From: Streptomyces triticisoli
GTDB taxonomy: Bacteria > Actinomycetota > Actinomycetes > Streptomycetales > Streptomycetaceae
NCBI RefSeq assembly: GCF_003270085.1
Contig: NZ_QFDQ01000219.1
Coordinates: 1-51,949, forward strand
Reading direction: 5' to 3'
Length of the DNA stretch: 51,949 bases
The position numbers were made by a program, and so were the translations under genes. Positions within the stretch are counted from its first letter, which is position 1. Every line of letters starts with the position of its first letter. Below, one piece after another: positions 32,604 through 40,208 of the stretch. The notes under the pieces were generated by a model that worked only from the letters and a program-made list of their open reading frames with translations, did no database searches and was not told the DNA's origin.

Positions 32604-33488
32604 TCAGATGAGCAGGGGGAGCACCTCGCCGGTCAGGTGGGTGCGCTGTTCCGAGGGGGCGCGCAGTTCGAAGCGGCCGATGTCGTCGGCGGCGTAGACG
32701 GCCGTGCCCGGCAGCAGGACGGGTGCCCGGAACTCGGCCCGGACCAGGGCGGCTTCGGGGGTGCCGTGGGCGGCGAGGCAGCGGGCCACGGTCCACATGC
32801 CGTGCGCGATCGCCCGGGGGAAGCCGAACAGGCGGGCGGTGAGCGGGTGGAGGTGGATGGGGTTGCGGTCGCCGGACGCGGCGCCGTAGCGCCGGCCCAG
32901 GTCCGCGGTGAGCCGCCACTCGGCGACGGCGGGCAGGGGGCCGCGCTTCTGCCGGGCGGCGCCGGGGTGCTCGGGCACGGGCCGGACGGTGCGGTGGCGG
33001 GCCAGGTAGGTGCTCGTCGACTCCCATACGACGTCTGCGCCCGCCGTCCTCATCACGGTGACGACGGTGGCCTGGGTGCCGCGCCGGTGGGGTGCCAAGT
33101 CGGCCAGATACACGGTCAGTTCGTAGCTGCCCGTCGCGGGCAGCGTGGCGTGCCGGGTGATGTCGATCGAGGTGTGCACCAGGCCGAGCAGCGGCAGCGG
33201 GAAGTCCGCGCCGCTCATCAGGCTCATGGCCTGCGGGAAGCCGAGCACGTGCGGATAGGTGATCGGCAGGGCGTCGTCGCCGGTCGCGAAGCCGCACACC
33301 CGCTCGTAGGCGGCCAGCCGCGCGAGGTCCACGCGGACGGAGGGCAGGACGAGCCGGGTGCGGGGGAAGGGCGCGTCCGGGCGGGGCCGCTTGAAGGGGG
33401 AGCGCAGGGCACCGCGGGCGAGCAGCGGGGCGAGGGCGGGGGAGCGGGGGAGGACGACGGTGTCCACAGCGGATCCGGTACCGGTCAT
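32604..33488 (-). CDS. MaoC-family hydratase/dehydratase
   Basis: 294 residues built as two hot-dog folds. The C-terminal one has the hydratase-2 motif YGAASGDRNPIHLHPLTARL (D and H catalytic), continuing into FPRAIAHGMWTV. The N-terminal fold (residues about 45-185) lacks the motif and would be the substrate-holding half, as in eukaryote-like double hot-dog enoyl hydratases. It should act on (R)-3-hydroxyacyl or enoyl thioesters. Start 33488 has GAGGGGG upstream. No fatty-acid synthesis or degradation genes are adjacent here. Confidence 0.85.
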   Translation of the reverse strand: MTGTGSAVDTVVLPRSPALAPLLARGALRSPFKRPRPDAPFPRTRLVLPSVRVDLARLAAYERVCGFATGDDALPITYPHVLGFPQAMSLMSGADFPLPLLGLVHTSIDITRHATLPATGSYELTVYLADLAPHRRGTQATVVTVMRTAGADVVWESTSTYLARHRTVRPVPEHPGAARQKRGPLPAVAEWRLTADLGRRYGAASGDRNPIHLHPLTARLFGFPRAIAHGMWTVARCLAAHGTPEAALVRAEFRAPVLLPGTAVYAADDIGRFELRAPSEQRTHLTGEVLPLLI

Positions 33489-33751
33489 CTCTCTGTGCCC
33501 CCTCAGGCAGGCCGCCCTTGTTACCGCAGGTAAGCCTACGTCACGGGTAGGGGAGGGGCGAGAGGAGCCCCCTCGGACCCCTCGCCCCCGTACTGGGCCG
33601 CCCCGGCTCCGGGTCCTCCGTCGACGGGCGCGGCCACGGTGGCGCCTCCGTACCCCGTCGATGAAGCTGCGCCGCCGGGCGATCCTGCGGGGCTTCGGGG
33701 GGGAGGAGGTGGAGGGGCTGTACGGGGGGAGAGAACCGTCCTTCGCGCGGA
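33489..33751. other. Intergenic stretch
   Basis: Holds the promoter of the MaoC gene (minus strand) and G-rich sequence (gtacggggggagaga) near the end of the methyltransferase gene. No gene is seen. Confidence 0.4.
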
Positions 33752-34471
33752 CTACGACGGCTTGCGGGCCATCAGGAACGCGTGCGGTGACGACTCCGCG
33801 ACCGTCTCGTCCCGTTCTCGTACGGTGCTGGAGCGGAGGGCGAAGCCGGCCGACGTCAGCAGCTCGGTGATCCGCTCCGGGCGGCGTCGCTGGAAGTCCA
33901 GGGACACCGGGTGGCCGAAGGGCTCGGAGAGGTGGAGCGGCTCGTCGCCGACCTGGAAGGCGAGCAGCAGGTGGCCCCCCGGCGCCAGGACGCGGTGGAA
34001 CTCGGTGAAGAGGGCGGGAAGGAGGTCGAAGGGGGTGTGGATCGTCGAGTACCAGGAGACGGCGCCCGCGAGTTCCCCGTCGGGAAGGTCCAGGTCCAGG
34101 ATCGAGCCCTGCTCGAACCGCAGACCCGGGTTCTCCCTGCGGGCCACGGCGAGCATCGACGCCGACAGATCCAGGCCGAACACGGACAGACCCAGCGAGT
34201 CCAGGTGCGCGGTGATCCGCCCGGGCCCGCACCCGAGGTCGGCCACCTGTCCGCCCGGGCCGACGAGCTCGGCGAAGGCCGCGAGCAGGGCGCGCTCCAG
34301 GGGTCTGGCCGCGAGTTCCCCGTGGAAATGTTCGGCGTAGTCCTCGGCGATGGCGTCGTAGAAGGTCCGGGTGGTGGTGAGGAAGTCGGTGCCGGAATCC
34401 GTATAGGTGTCTGTTTCTGTTCCGGTTCCTGTGTCTGCGCCCGTGTCTGTTCCTGTGCCTGTGTCGGTCAT
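33752..34471 (-). CDS. Class I SAM-dependent methyltransferase
   Basis: 239 residues. After the N-terminal tail, FYDAIAEDYAEHF opens the fold and motif I is VADLGCGPGRITAHL, followed by FGLDLSASMLAVARR (acidic motif II) and LAPGGHLLLAFQVG. The substrate is unknown. The first ~30 residues are an odd T/D/G low-complexity run (alternating TDTGTG-type units), encoded by tetra- to hexanucleotide repeats of the gttcctgtgtctg type at about 34402-34470. The repeat suggests slippage and a variable tail length. A start inside the repeat is possible. Confidence 0.85.
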   Translation of the reverse strand: MTDTGTGTDTGADTGTGTETDTYTDSGTDFLTTTRTFYDAIAEDYAEHFHGELAARPLERALLAAFAELVGPGGQVADLGCGPGRITAHLDSLGLSVFGLDLSASMLAVARRENPGLRFEQGSILDLDLPDGELAGAVSWYSTIHTPFDLLPALFTEFHRVLAPGGHLLLAFQVGDEPLHLSEPFGHPVSLDFQRRRPERITELLTSAGFALRSSTVRERDETVAESSPHAFLMARKPS

Positions 34472-34614
34472 GGCCGTGGACGTTAGCGGGGCCCGCTGAC
34501 AGCGGGCGGGGTTCGCGCGTCATTCAGGCCACCTCTGCGGCGGCCCGCCATTCCTTTCCGGGAACGTATGGGCGGGTTCGCCGGAAATTCACCGGACCGT
34601 GGGCCGGCAAAGGC

Positions 34615-34647
34615 AGGAGCCCCGTCGCCGGACGGCGCGGGGCTCCT
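34615..34647 (-). terminator. Strong terminator of the cold-shock gene
   Basis: aggagccccg (34615-34624) pairs with cggggctcct (34638-34647), and cgcc/ggcg extends the stem inside. It lies 13 bases past the cold-shock stop (on the minus strand). Confidence 0.8.
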
Positions 34648-34659
34648 TGGGTACTGCTC

Positions 34660-34863
34660 TCAGACCGGGGTGACGTTCTCCGCCTGCGGGCCCTTCGGGC
34701 CCTGCGTGACGTCGAAGCTCACCTGCTGGTTCTCTTCGAGGGAGCGGAAACCGCTCGCGTTGATCGCGGAGTAGTGGACGAAGACGTCGGGGCCGCCGCC
34801 TTCCTGGGCAATGAAGCCAAAGCCCTTTTCGGCGTTGAACCACTTCACGGTTCCGGTAGCCAT
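34660..34863 (-). CDS. csp: Cold-shock protein
   Basis: A 67-residue CspA-type OB fold that binds single-stranded RNA/DNA and melts RNA structure. RNP1 is KGFGFI and RNP2 is VFVHYSAI; the whole chain from MATGTVKWFNAEKGFGFI to AENVTPV is family-standard. AAGGAGG is seven bases upstream of the ATG. A ~150-base leader precedes it, as in regulated csp genes. Confidence 0.97.
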   Translation of the reverse strand: MATGTVKWFNAEKGFGFIAQEGGGPDVFVHYSAINASGFRSLEENQQVSFDVTQGPKGPQAENVTPV

Positions 34864-35017
34864 AAGCCCTCCTTGGGCTCAAAGGGTCGCCCTGCTCCAG
34901 AACCTGCAAGTGTGATAACGAAATCGCCGCACAACTGCATACGTCTGAAAACGACCAGAGCCCGCGGTCACATGCTCCGCAGGCTCTGTACTGCAAGGGA
35001 AACCAAACTGCAACTTG
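34864..35017 (-). promoter_or_regulatory. Long 5' leader of the cold-shock gene
   Basis: If transcription starts near 35017, the leader is about 150 bases. It is less GC-rich than its surroundings and contains pyrimidine/AAC-rich tracts. CspA-family leaders are often cold-responsive structures; here that is inference from length and position only. Confidence 0.45.
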
Positions 35018-35023
35018 CTGGCG

Positions 35024-35051
35024 AGCCTAGCACGCGGGCGGCCAAGCGCAA
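35024..35051 (-). promoter_or_regulatory. Promoter of the cold-shock gene
   Basis: On the minus strand, TTGCGC (35046-35051) and TAGGCT (35024-35029) are separated by 16 bases, a good match to the Streptomyces housekeeping consensus TTGACN / TANNNT. Confidence 0.6.
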
Positions 35052-35220
35052 TAGAGGCCAAGATCACGTCACCCGGATGTTTGAAGGTTCTGGCGAGAGG
35101 TTGACGCAGAGAGACCGGTTTGGCCTGACAGAAGGTTGGCACGGAATCGGCCGATCGGGGCAACCGGGTGGGCGCGGAAGCGGAGACGGGGGCGACGGCG
35201 GGACCGCGCCGGGGAGGGTC

Positions 35221-35226
35221 TAGTCT
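35221..35226 (+). promoter_or_regulatory. -10 box for a leaderless mqnA transcript
   Basis: TAGTCT ends six bases ahead of the GTG at 35233. No ribosome site is present. Confidence 0.55.
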
Positions 35227-35232
35227 CGCGAT

Positions 35233-36081
35233 GTGGACAATTCTCGCAACCGGCCGCGCGTCGGCCACATCCAGTTCCTCAACTGCCTTCCCCTGTACTG
35301 GGGGCTCGCGAGAACGGGCACGCTCCTCGACTTCGAGCTGACGAAGGACACCCCGGAGAAGCTCAGCGAGCAGCTGGTGCGGGGCGACCTCGACATCGGG
35401 CCGATCACCCTCGTCGAATTCCTCAGGCACGCGGACGATCTGGTCGCCTTCCCCGACATCGCCGTGGGCTGCGACGGCCCGGTGATGTCGTGCGTGATCG
35501 TCTCGCAGGTCCCGCTGGACCGGCTCGACGGCGCCCGGGTCGCCCTCGGGTCGACCTCCCGCACCTCCGTCCGCCTCGCCCAGCTGCTGCTGGCCGAGCG
35601 GTACGGGGTCGCACCGGACTACTACACCTGCCCGCCCGACCTGAGCCTGATGATGCAGGAGGCGGAGGCGGCGGTGCTCATCGGCGACGCGGCCCTGCGC
35701 GCCAACCTGCACGACGGCCCGCGCTACGGCCTCGACGTGCACGACCTGGGACAGCTGTGGAAGGAGTGGACGGGCCTGCCGTTCGTCTTCGCGGTCTGGG
35801 CGGCGCGCCGCGACTACCTCGGCCGCGAGCCGGACATCACCCGCAAGGTCCACGAGGCCTTCCTGTCCTCCCGCAACCTCTCCCTGGAGGAGGTCGGCAA
35901 GGTCGCCGAGCAGGCGGCCCGCTGGGAGGCCTTCGACCAGCAGGTCCTCGAGCAGTACTTCACCACCCTGGACTTCAGCTTCGGCGGCCCGCAGCTGTCG
36001 GCGGTCGCCGAGTTCGCACGGCGGGTCGGTCCGACGACCGGGTTCCCGGCGAATGTGAAGGTGGATCTGCTGCAGCCGTAG
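35233..36081 (+). CDS. mqnA: Chorismate dehydratase
   Basis: Turns chorismate into 3-[(1-carboxyvinyl)oxy]benzoate, the entry to the futalosine route of menaquinone. The 282-residue protein has the periplasmic-binding-like fold of the MqnA/MqnD family: VGHIQFLNCLPLYWGL at the N-terminus, DLDIGPITLVEFLRHAD, GSTSRTSVRLAQLLL (substrate cleft) and GLPFVFAVWAARRDYL. Length is normal. The GTG at 35233 is set by the conserved N-terminus and by the -10 box six bases upstream. Confidence 0.94.
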   Translation: MDNSRNRPRVGHIQFLNCLPLYWGLARTGTLLDFELTKDTPEKLSEQLVRGDLDIGPITLVEFLRHADDLVAFPDIAVGCDGPVMSCVIVSQVPLDRLDGARVALGSTSRTSVRLAQLLLAERYGVAPDYYTCPPDLSLMMQEAEAAVLIGDAALRANLHDGPRYGLDVHDLGQLWKEWTGLPFVFAVWAARRDYLGREPDITRKVHEAFLSSRNLSLEEVGKVAEQAARWEAFDQQVLEQYFTTLDFSFGGPQLSAVAEFARRVGPTTGFPANVKVDLLQP

Positions 36082-36094
36082 AGCCACAGCGCAC

Positions 36095-36100
36095 TACCCT
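36095..36100 (+). promoter_or_regulatory. -10-like box before the kinase gene
   Basis: TACCCT, 43 bases ahead of the ATG at 36144; no clear -35. Confidence 0.35.
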
Positions 36101-36143
36101 GCTGGGAGGCGTACGGGGGGCGTACGGGGGAGGGGTGGACACC

Positions 36144-37769
36144 ATGCAGCCGCTGGAAGCCGACGAGCCCACCGCCGTGGGTCCCTACCGGCTGCTCGGC
36201 CGGCTGGGCTCCGGCGGCATGGGCCGCGTCTACCTGGGCCGCAGTGCGGGCGGCCGCACGGTCGCGGTGAAGATCGTGCACCCGCACTTCGCGCTCGACG
36301 AGGGGTTCCGCGCCCGCTTCCGCCGCGAGGTCGAGGCCGCGCGCCGGGTGGGCGGCGCCTGGACCGCATCGGTCCTGGACGCCGACCCCGAGGCGCCGGT
36401 GCCCTGGGTCGCCACCGCCTACGTGGCCGGCCCCTCCCTGACGGCGGCGGTCGTGGAGAGCGGTCCGCTGCCGCCGCACTCCGTACGGGTCCTGGGCGCC
36501 GGCCTCGCCGAGGCACTGGCGGCGGTGCACGAACTGGGCCTGGTGCACCGCGACGTGAAGCCCTCCAACGTCCTGCTCACCGTCGACGGCCCCCTCCTGA
36601 TCGACTTCGGCATCGCCCGCGCCACCGACGGCACGGCGCCCCTGACCGAGACCGGAGTCTCGATCGGCTCGCCCGGCTACATGTCGCCCGAGCAGATCCT
36701 GGGCAAGGGCGTCACCGGAGCGACGGACGTCTTCTCCCTGGGCGCGGTCCTGGTCTACGCCGCGACCGGCGTGCCCCCCTTCCCGGGCGACTCCGTGGTG
36801 GTGCCCCTGTACAAGGTGATCCACGAGGAGCCCGAACTGGGCGCGATGGACGGAGACTTGCGGGAGCTGGCGGCGGCCTGCCTGGCCAAGGAGCCGGCTG
36901 CCCGCCCGACCCCGGGCGACGTGGCCCGCCGCCTCGCCCCCGAGGGCGCGTCCCGCCTGGTCGCGGCCGGCTGGCTCCCGTCCCGCCTGGTCGAACAGGT
37001 CAGCCGCAGCGCCGTACGGCTGCTGAACCTGGAGGCGGTGGACACGGGACCGGGAGCGCCGCAACCGGTGTCCGGTCCGCTGGATTCCAGCAGGGCCTCG
37101 ACGGAAGGCCCGACGCCCTCCGCACACCCTGTCCCCGGGGGACAGTTCGGCCCGCCGCCGCTCATGCCGACCGCCGCACCGCCGCCCGGCCCCGGCCGCT
37201 CCTCGGGCACCGCGGGTGCGGCCGGCGAGGAGAGGCAGCGCCGCCGGCCGAGCCGCGGCGTGGTTCTCGCGGTCGCGGGCGCGCTGGCGGCGGTGACGGC
37301 CGGTTCACTGTTGTTGCTGCTCCCGCTCCGCCCCGGCGACAGCGGAACCGGCAGCAGCGGAACCGGCGGCAGAACACCCGGCAGCGGCCACTCCTCGACG
37401 CCGTCCGCCACCTCCTCCTCGATCCCCGCCCGCTACCTCGGCACTTGGGAGGGCCAGGGCGCCGCCCTCAAAGGCACCCTGCCGATGGGAACCTTCCGTG
37501 TGACGGTCCGCCAGGCCGCCGTGGGAAAGAAGGTGGGCGCGGTGCGCAACACGGACCACATCGGCGGCGTCTGCATCGACGTACTCACGCTGAAGCAGGT
37601 GACGGGGAAGGAGCTCGTCCTGTCGTCCAAGGGCGCCGGAACCAACCACCGCAACTGCGTCCAGGCCGAGCACACGGTCCGCCTCAGTCCGGTCGGGGAC
37701 GACCTCATGTACAAGTCGGAGAGTTCCGATTCGGGATACCCGGAGGCGCGGCTGTTCAAGGCCGAGTAG
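36144..37769 (+). CDS. Transmembrane Ser/Thr protein kinase (PknB-type)
   Basis: 541 residues. The kinase domain occupies about 12-270 with glycine loop LGSGGMGRVY, Lys in VAVKIVHPHF, catalytic HRDVKPSN, DFGIA, and SPGYMSPEQI in the activation segment. A Pro/Ser-rich linker follows, one membrane helix (VVLAVAGALAAVTAGSLLLL, about 372-395), a Gly/Ser spacer, and a ~120-residue outer domain (RYLGTWEGQGAALKG onward) with two cysteines (GGVCIDV and HRNCVQAEH) but no PASTA repeats. The outer domain resembles small lipoprotein-like sensors of unknown ligand. ATG 36144 is favoured by GGGAGGGG ten bases upstream; GTG 36135 is possible. Confidence 0.9.
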   Translation: MQPLEADEPTAVGPYRLLGRLGSGGMGRVYLGRSAGGRTVAVKIVHPHFALDEGFRARFRREVEAARRVGGAWTASVLDADPEAPVPWVATAYVAGPSLTAAVVESGPLPPHSVRVLGAGLAEALAAVHELGLVHRDVKPSNVLLTVDGPLLIDFGIARATDGTAPLTETGVSIGSPGYMSPEQILGKGVTGATDVFSLGAVLVYAATGVPPFPGDSVVVPLYKVIHEEPELGAMDGDLRELAAACLAKEPAARPTPGDVARRLAPEGASRLVAAGWLPSRLVEQVSRSAVRLLNLEAVDTGPGAPQPVSGPLDSSRASTEGPTPSAHPVPGGQFGPPPLMPTAAPPPGPGRSSGTAGAAGEERQRRRPSRGVVLAVAGALAAVTAGSLLLLLPLRPGDSGTGSSGTGGRTPGSGHSSTPSATSSSIPARYLGTWEGQGAALKGTLPMGTFRVTVRQAAVGKKVGAVRNTDHIGGVCIDVLTLKQVTGKELVLSSKGAGTNHRNCVQAEHTVRLSPVGDDLMYKSESSDSGYPEARLFKAE

Positions 37770-37821
37770 ACGCCGGCCGTCGTCGACGCGGCCTGAGGTG
37801 AGGAGCGTGAAACCCCTGACG

Positions 37822-37827
37822 TAGGCT
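37822..37827 (+). promoter_or_regulatory. -10 box upstream of mqnC
   Basis: TAGGCT, followed by a ~95-base leader before the GTG at 37928. Confidence 0.45.
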
Positions 37828-37927
37828 GGTTCGGTCTGCCCACCCGTCTCCCACCACCACCCTTGTTTCGAGCGCTTCGCGCACACATCCTGTCCACCCC
37901 TTACGAACTCTTGCGAAAGGGACGCCG

Positions 37928-39127
37928 GTGACCGAGAAGGCCGACCTTCAGTCCGTCCTCGACCGTGCCGCCGGGGGCGGACGGATCACCCCCGAGGAGG
38001 CCCTCGTCCTCTACCGCGACGCGCCGCTGCACGCGCTGGGCGCCGCGGCCGACGCCGTACGCCGCCGGAAGTACGCGGGCACCGAGCACATCGCGACGTA
38101 CATCATCGAGCGCAACATCAACTACACGAACGTGTGCGTCACGGCGTGCAAGTTCTGCGCCTTCTACGCCGCCCCCAAGGACACCGCGAAGGGGTGGACG
38201 CGCGACCTGGACGACATCCTGCGGCGCTGCGCGGAGACCGTCGAGCTCGGCGGTACGCAGATCATGTTCCAGGGCGGCCACCACCCGGACTACGGCGTGG
38301 AGTACTACGAGAGGCACTTCCGCGCCATCAAGGAGGCCTTCCCGCAGCTGGTGATCCACTCCCTGGGCGCCTCCGAGGTGGAGCACATGGCGCGGATCTC
38401 GGGCGTGTCGGTGGAGGAGGCCATCACCCGGATCCACGAGGCCGGCCTGGACTCCTTCGCCGGTGCCGGCGCCGAGCTGCTGCCGGAGCGGCCGCGCAAG
38501 GCCATCGCCCCGCTGAAGGAGTCCGGCGAGCGCTGGCTGGAGATCATGGAGGCCGCGCACCGGCTGGGCGTGGAGTCCACCTCGACGATGCTGATGGGCA
38601 CCGGTGAGACGAACGCCGAGCGGATCGAGCACCTGCGGATGATCCGGGACGTACAGGACCGCACGGGTGGCTTCCGGGCGTTCATCCCGTACACCTACCA
38701 GCCGGAGAACAACCATCTGAAGGGCCGCACCCAGGCCACCCTCTTCGAGTACCTGCGGATGATCGCCATCGCCCGCCTCTTCCTCGACAACGTGATGCAC
38801 ATCCAGGGCTCCTGGCTGACCACCGGCAAGGACGTCGGCCAGCTGACCCTGCACTACGGCGCCGACGACCTCGGTTCGATCATGCTGGAGGAGAACGTCG
38901 TCTCCTCCGCGGGCGCCAAGCACCGGTCCAACCGGATGGAGATCATCGAGCTCATCCGGAAGGCGGGGCGGGTCCCGGCGCAGCGGTCGACGACGTACGA
39001 GCACCTCGTCGTCCACGACGACCCGGCGAACGACCCGGTCGACGACCGCGTGATGTCCCACATCTCCTCGACGGCGATCTCGGGCGGGACGGCCCACCCG
39101 GAACTCAAGCTCCTCACCTCCAACTGA
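37928..39127 (+). CDS. mqnC: Cyclic dehypoxanthine futalosine synthase
   Basis: Radical SAM enzyme that cyclises dehypoxanthine futalosine, forming the carbon ring later carried into 1,4-dihydroxy-6-naphthoate. 399 residues; the cluster motif is C70-x3-C74-x2-C77 in NVCVTACKFCAF, with FQGGHHPDYG and FAGAGAELLPERPRKAIAP typical of MqnC. GTG 37928 has GAAAGGG upstream. It is followed 22 bases later by the amidohydrolase-like gene. Confidence 0.95.
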   Translation: MTEKADLQSVLDRAAGGGRITPEEALVLYRDAPLHALGAAADAVRRRKYAGTEHIATYIIERNINYTNVCVTACKFCAFYAAPKDTAKGWTRDLDDILRRCAETVELGGTQIMFQGGHHPDYGVEYYERHFRAIKEAFPQLVIHSLGASEVEHMARISGVSVEEAITRIHEAGLDSFAGAGAELLPERPRKAIAPLKESGERWLEIMEAAHRLGVESTSTMLMGTGETNAERIEHLRMIRDVQDRTGGFRAFIPYTYQPENNHLKGRTQATLFEYLRMIAIARLFLDNVMHIQGSWLTTGKDVGQLTLHYGADDLGSIMLEENVVSSAGAKHRSNRMEIIELIRKAGRVPAQRSTTYEHLVVHDDPANDPVDDRVMSHISSTAISGGTAHPELKLLTSN

Positions 39128-39149
39128 CACGGCACCAGGTGGGCCGTTC

Positions 39150-39800
39150 ATGCTGACGATTCACGCCGCCGACCTGCTGGTCACCGCGGACCGGGTGCGT
39201 CCCGCCGTCGTGCCGGGCGGTGCGGTGCTCGTGGACGGCCGGGTGCTCGCGGGCCTCGGGACGTACCAGGAGCTGGCCGCCGCCCGTCCACAGGCCCGTG
39301 TCCGGCGCTGGCCGGGGCTCATCGCGCCGGGCCTGGTCAACCCGTACGGGCCCGAACTGCTGGAGCAGACCTACCATCCGGACCCGCGCGAGGCGGAGGA
39401 GCTGGGCACCGAGCCGGTCACCGGCGCGGCCCTCGCGTCGCTGCCCATGACCGACGCCCGCTGGGGCGCGAGCGCACGGCGCGGGGTGCAGCGGATGCTG
39501 GCGCACGGGACGGTCGCCGTGGCGGGGGAGCTGCGGCACCCGGCGGTGGTGGACGCGGTGCGCCGGGCGGGGCTGACGGTCGAGGAGCGGTTCGGGGACC
39601 CCACCGGCCCGCCCGCCCTGGACCCGCTGGCCGGACGCAGCCTCGCGGATGCGGTCCTGATGCCGCTGGCGCCGCTCGACGGCATGGACGCGACGTTCGC
39701 CGTCTTCGACGTCCCGGACGAGGCCGCGCTGGCCGTACGCGGAGCGGCGAGCTGCGTGGCGACCGTCCTCGGCGGCCGCCTGGTGTACCGCCGCCGCTGA
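39150..39800 (+). CDS. Imidazolonepropionase-like protein lacking metal ligands
   Basis: 216 residues. The N-terminal ~60 residues form the composite beta domain of amidohydrolases (HAADLLVTADRVRPAVVPGG, then VLVDGRVLAGLG). Where the superfamily has PG..D.H.H, this protein reads PGLVNPYGPELLEQ, with no HxH. The chain is about half the usual length and ends with VLGGRLVYRRR, the returning beta strand. It is therefore probably a non-catalytic or rewired relative. Position directly after mqnC suggests a role in futalosine metabolism (for instance next to the deamination step), but this is inference. Confidence 0.65.
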   Translation: MLTIHAADLLVTADRVRPAVVPGGAVLVDGRVLAGLGTYQELAAARPQARVRRWPGLIAPGLVNPYGPELLEQTYHPDPREAEELGTEPVTGAALASLPMTDARWGASARRGVQRMLAHGTVAVAGELRHPAVVDAVRRAGLTVEERFGDPTGPPALDPLAGRSLADAVLMPLAPLDGMDATFAVFDVPDEAALAVRGAASCVATVLGGRLVYRRR

Positions 39801-40196
39801 GCCCTGCCGAAGGAGACGCGCAGGGTGCCGCCCGACTTCCGCAGCCGTGAAGTCCGTGCGGCCACTTGCTCGTTGTCGCTGCCGGAGGCCGTCGTGTCGC
39901 TCACGTACGGGGCGTACGACGTGCCGGCGGTGCGCTCGGGCACCTTCGGGGCCGCGTCCGAGGTGTCGCCGGAACCCGAGGAGCAGCCCGCGGCGGCCAG
40001 GGTGAACAGGCAGGCGAGCCCGGCCCCTGCCGGCTTCGGGAGACTCCTCATCAGGCATGCGCCAGCTCTCGTCGCGTCCGTCCGGGGACCGGGACAAATC
40101 GGGGTTCCGGGCCGGAGACATCCCACATCCGGCTGGGCCCGTGCGGTGGTACGCGAGAAGCCGCGGCTGCTGCCGTGACACCGCGGGGCCGCCTGC
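39801..40196. other. Intergenic tract between the amidohydrolase-like gene and menG
   Basis: Contains the chitinase relic on the minus strand (39806-40051) and the menG promoter. A plus-strand open frame at 39825-40178 is antisense to the relic and is not considered real. Confidence 0.6.
39806..40051 (-). pseudogene. Relic of a GH18 chitinase-like lipoprotein
   Basis: The reverse strand starts at ATG 40051 with MRSLPKPAGAGLACLFTLAA then AGC, a lipobox. It continues with VPERTAGTSYAPYVSDTTAS, the start of a secreted GH18-type catalytic domain, then jumps to RLRKSGGTLRVSFG, a strand that normally lies ~35 residues farther on. After SFG the homology stops at the end of the neighbouring gene. 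Internal and 3' deletions thus leave only ~80 codons. Confidence 0.65.
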
Positions 40197-40202
40197 AACA
40201 AT
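40197..40202 (+). promoter_or_regulatory. -10 box for a leaderless menG transcript
   Basis: AACAAT ends six bases before the GTG at 40209; no ribosome site. Confidence 0.45.
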
Positions 40203-40208
40203 GGGCCC

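Noticed and set aside
34402..34470. CRISPR-like array
   Set aside because: The repeats are 4-14 bases, contiguous, and lie inside a coding start; there are no spacers.
39825..40178. 117-codon plus-strand frame
   Set aside because: It is the antisense of the chitinase relic, whose minus-strand translation has a clear lipobox and GH18 start.
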